DNA from: CAYUTA01 sp964447605
GTDB taxonomy: Bacteria; Bacillota; Clostridia; Christensenellales; CAG-138
Reading direction: 5' to 3'
Assembly: GCA_964447605.1 (NCBI GenBank)
Contig: CAYUTA010000093.1
Span: 1 to 6,514, forward strand
DNA: 6,514 bases
Shown here piece by piece: positions 4,378-6,514 of this stretch. The position numbers and the translations under genes are program-made. How positions within the stretch are numbered: position 1 is the stretch's first letter; each line of letters begins with the position of its first letter. The notes below the pieces were generated by a model. It was not told the origin of the DNA. It saw only the letters and a program-made list of their open reading frames with translations, and ran no database searches.

Positions 4378-5091
4378 TCAAACGGCGTTTTCCAGCCGTT
4401 CTTGGGCAAGTTTCGTATATTCGGCGCTCATCTCTATGCCCGTTGCAAGGTATCCTTCCTGCACGGCGGCAAGCACGGTCGTACCGCTGCCGCAGAAGGG
4501 ATCCAGAATATGGCCGCCGGGTTCGGTGATCTTCACGATGTCCCGCATGAGGCCGATAGGCTTTTCCGTGAGGTGGATTCGGTTTTGAGGGTTGGCGTAT
4601 CGGAACACACCGGGCAGGCAGCCCACCGGGCGGTTGATTGGCATATCGCCGTTGCTGCCCCATACCACAAACTCCGATTGCTGCTTGAAGCGGCCCTTTT
4701 GTGGGCGGCAGTTCTGTTTATCCCACACGGCGATTCCGCGCCAGATCCAGCCCGCCCATTGGAGCGCGTCGGTAAGGCTTGGGAGCTGCCGCCAGTCGAT
4801 GAACACAGCCACAGGCGCGCCGGGCTTTGAGATGCGACGGCACTCGGAGAGCCACTCCGCCGCCCAATCCGTCCAGCTTCGCTGGTCCTTGGCGTCGCCA
4901 TCAAAGGCGGGAGGCGCGTTGTCGCCCATGCTGCTGTATTTGCGGGTCGTTGATTTCACCTTCTCCGCTTGCGTGCGACCGCCCGAAGCATACGGGGGAT
5001 CGCATATAATGGCGTCGAAGGTGCTGCATTCAAAGGCTTTGAGCACTTGCAGGGAGTCCCCCTGCAGGATGCTCCAGTTGTTATCGTTCAT
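4378..5091 (-). CDS. Beta-class DNA methyltransferase (N6-adenine or N4-cytosine), orphan
   Basis: A 237-residue site-specific DNA methyltransferase. Motif IV DPPYASGG comes first (31-38) and the S-adenosylmethionine motif DPFCGSGTT later (197-205), followed by TGIE (217-220); this order defines the beta class. HLTEKP (173-178) is the usual HPTEKP-like motif just ahead of the binding fold. DPPY is found in both N6-adenine and N4-cytosine enzymes, so the base is not certain. The protein is short, near the family minimum, but all catalytic motifs are present. The frame extends 14 codons further to ATG 5131-5133; I prefer ATG 5089-5091 because MNDNNWSILQGD matches the family start, although no good ribosome site is seen at any start. 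No restriction gene is adjacent, so it probably protects the element from host restriction. Confidence 0.88.
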   Translation of the reverse strand: MNDNNWSILQGDSLQVLKAFECSTFDAIICDPPYASGGRTQAEKVKSTTRKYSSMGDNAPPAFDGDAKDQRSWTDWAAEWLSECRRISKPGAPVAVFIDWRQLPSLTDALQWAGWIWRGIAVWDKQNCRPQKGRFKQQSEFVVWGSNGDMPINRPVGCLPGVFRYANPQNRIHLTEKPIGLMRDIVKITEPGGHILDPFCGSGTTVLAAVQEGYLATGIEMSAEYTKLAQERLENAV

Positions 5092-5176
5092 ATAATGATC
5101 TCGCTTTCTTTGCATAATAAAGAAACGACCCATGCGATTTGCATGAGCCGCTTGCGCAGGTGATTTTATTGAATGT

Positions 5177-6433
5177 TTATCGTTCCATGTCTTTTTTGTT
5201 CTTACGCTGAATGCCGCTGTAGGCTATGTTCCGTTGCACGTCCCTTGCGGCAAGGTCTACCGCTATCGCGTGTGTGCGCATATGCTCCTTGAGCCTCTCG
5301 GCGCGCTCATCAAGGGCCTGAGCTATAGCGTCGGCGCGGGCGCTGTCAACATATTCGGAACCGGCGAACACCTCCCGCGCCACATCCCCTATGTAGGAAA
5401 GGGCGCTTGCGTCGAGCCAGTCAAAATCACTTACAAGGCGTAGTTGCTCCAGATGCTCGGCCTTAAACGGTTTGCAGGCGACCGATGCATTGGCTCTGAT
5501 TTGGCCGATAGGCAAGCCGAACCACAGGGATGAGCCGCTGTCAAAGATGGGCGCGGCGTCGATCACCTTTAACGTATCCGCATTGCGCACAATGCCGAAG
5601 TTCCCCTGATGCCTGTCCTCGTTGGATATGAGGTAGTCAAGGGTGATCTGCTGCGCCATCGCCAGTTCGATATCCGCTATACCCAACGCCTCGCAGCATT
5701 GGATGTAATGGCTGTACAGCGAAACATGGTTGGGCTTGGGCGCGGTGCGCATAACGTACCATGCCGAAATATACTCCGTGTCAGGCGATATGAAATCCTC
5801 GCACACGCTGCAAGGCGCGCCCGCGTGCGTTTGAAGGGTATAGTCCACATGGGGGATATTGAGCCTCTCCATGATGCGGCTTGCGATGACCTCATTATAC
5901 GGCTCCTGGCGTATCGCGCCGCTGCCGCCCTTTATGAGATACCGCTTTCCATCCCTGACGATCCACTTTTTACGCAGCCAGCCGTCCGAAGTGTTGTCCG
6001 GGGACATGAGGCTCAAATCGCGCCCGTCCACGTTGCCGCCGAATAGTATTTCGCCCACATCCTCCGAAAACGGGTTTTCAAAAAAGTTTACGTCATGCCA
6101 GCCAAGCCCGCTTTCAATCGGCTTGATCCAATACTGATCCGACAGGCTCAGCCCGAGGCATTTATCCAATAATAATTGCGGCGCTGAAAGCCGCAGCGCG
6201 TCCAGCGCCTGCCGAAGCCCCGCACGGCTTGCCGGGATGGAGCGCCCAATCCACCATTCGTTCAATGCGGCTCTGTCCACGACGCCCTTGCGCATGGCAA
6301 TGCCAAGGGGCAAATGATTTGCGCTGCTGATCGTGCCGATAGCGGCGATGGAGCCCGTGACCTGGTCCAGCGTCAGTTCAACGACCGGCACATCCTTGTG
6401 CATGAGAGAGTATTCCTTATGATCCTTAGCCAC
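5177..6433 (-). CDS. HipA-like kinase domain protein
   Basis: A 418-residue protein of the HipA-like kinase group common in Clostridia, where similar proteins are sometimes labelled excisionase without good reason. Kinase residues are visible: YLIKGG (165-170, K168 candidate for ATP binding), NEVIASR (180-186, E181), catalytic loop NEDRHQGNFG (271-280, D273) and metal-binding FDSG (297-300, D298). The N-terminal part (about 12-130), with NEWWIGRSIPASRAGL, LGLSLSDQYWIKP and ENPFSEDVGEILFG, is a domain specific to this group and not the short HipA N-domain. The start is GTG at 6431-6433, seven bases after a strong AAGGAGG. The target is unknown; classic HipA phosphorylates glutamyl-tRNA synthetase. 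No HipB-type gene lies downstream, and only 81 bases upstream are visible. The methylase starts 85 bases after its stop. Confidence 0.85.
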   Translation of the reverse strand: MAKDHKEYSLMHKDVPVVELTLDQVTGSIAAIGTISSANHLPLGIAMRKGVVDRAALNEWWIGRSIPASRAGLRQALDALRLSAPQLLLDKCLGLSLSDQYWIKPIESGLGWHDVNFFENPFSEDVGEILFGGNVDGRDLSLMSPDNTSDGWLRKKWIVRDGKRYLIKGGSGAIRQEPYNEVIASRIMERLNIPHVDYTLQTHAGAPCSVCEDFISPDTEYISAWYVMRTAPKPNHVSLYSHYIQCCEALGIADIELAMAQQITLDYLISNEDRHQGNFGIVRNADTLKVIDAAPIFDSGSSLWFGLPIGQIRANASVACKPFKAEHLEQLRLVSDFDWLDASALSYIGDVAREVFAGSEYVDSARADAIAQALDERAERLKEHMRTHAIAVDLAARDVQRNIAYSGIQRKNKKDMER

Positions 6434-6448
6434 AGTTCCACCTCCTTG
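6434..6448 (-). promoter_or_regulatory. Strong ribosome binding site fixing the GTG start of the HipA-like gene
   Basis: The minus-strand sequence AAGGAGGTGGAACT directly precedes GTG at 6433. The full AAGGAGG core at seven bases spacing supports GTG over the later ATG at residue 11. No convincing promoter is visible in the remaining upstream bases to the edge of the window. Confidence 0.75.
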
Positions 6449-6514
6449 TATTTTGTTTCATAGCCATGAGCAAAACACACAAAGATCAGATAAACAGGGC
6501 AAAAACAGCTCATG

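Noticed and set aside
4268..4663. Minus-strand open frame with repeated GAYIGAC/GAYVGAC peptides
   Set aside because: The peptide repeats are only the translation of the palindromic DNA repeats, and the rest of the frame is a shadow of the methyltransferase in another frame.
5131..5145. Palindrome CATGC-GATTT-GCATG upstream of the methylase
   Set aside because: Only 5-bp arms without a T-run; no clear promoter alignment, so chance is a sufficient explanation.
5609..6046. Plus-strand open frame of about 145 codons
   Set aside because: Antisense to the HipA-like kinase with its intact catalytic motifs; no family resemblance.
6434..6514. End of an upstream gene (an open minus-strand frame enters from the right edge)
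   Set aside because: Only 81 bases are visible; one frame ends at a TGA about 28 bases before the kinase start, but its Leu/Cys-rich translation is too short and unlike any family to call.

Overview
The window is a piece of an integrative and conjugative (or mobilizable) element from a Gram-positive anaerobe. The likely host is a gut clostridium of the Oscillospiraceae/Lachnospiraceae type; I infer this from the protein families, the AGGAGG-type ribosome binding sites and the fairly GC-rich coding sequence, and I name no species. All nine genes I accept lie on the minus strand, so the window is described from its right end to its left.

Cargo or maintenance end (about 6433-4378): a HipA-like kinase with intact catalytic motifs and no visible HipB partner, followed by a beta-class DNA methyltransferase with no visible restriction partner. 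Next comes a 374-base non-coding stretch (4004-4377) full of inverted repeats. It holds a pair of 25-bp arms that are each nearly self-palindromic (4302-4374), and two hairpins just ahead of mobC (4035-4092) that make a good oriT candidate.

Transfer block (4003-1): mobC (relaxosome accessory protein), a MobP-like relaxase, a Phd/ParE-type toxin-antitoxin pair, pcfB (DUF3801), a small conserved-type ORF and virD4 (coupling protein). MobC and relaxase would nick at oriT, and PcfB and VirD4 would carry the relaxosome to the secretion channel. The toxin-antitoxin pair sits inside the transfer block with its own promoter (TTGATA-17-TAATAT, overlapped by two palindromes) and its own terminator, which suggests an inserted stability cassette.

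The virD4 reading frame breaks off after about 222 family-like residues, just past the Walker A and TDPK motifs. At the break the sequence changes to GTGTG followed by a perfect TATCC-AAAA-GGATA hairpin, which looks like the 5' end of a group II intron running off the left edge. The best leads are the presumed intron in virD4, the double palindrome next to the putative oriT, and the lone HipA-like kinase/methylase pair.
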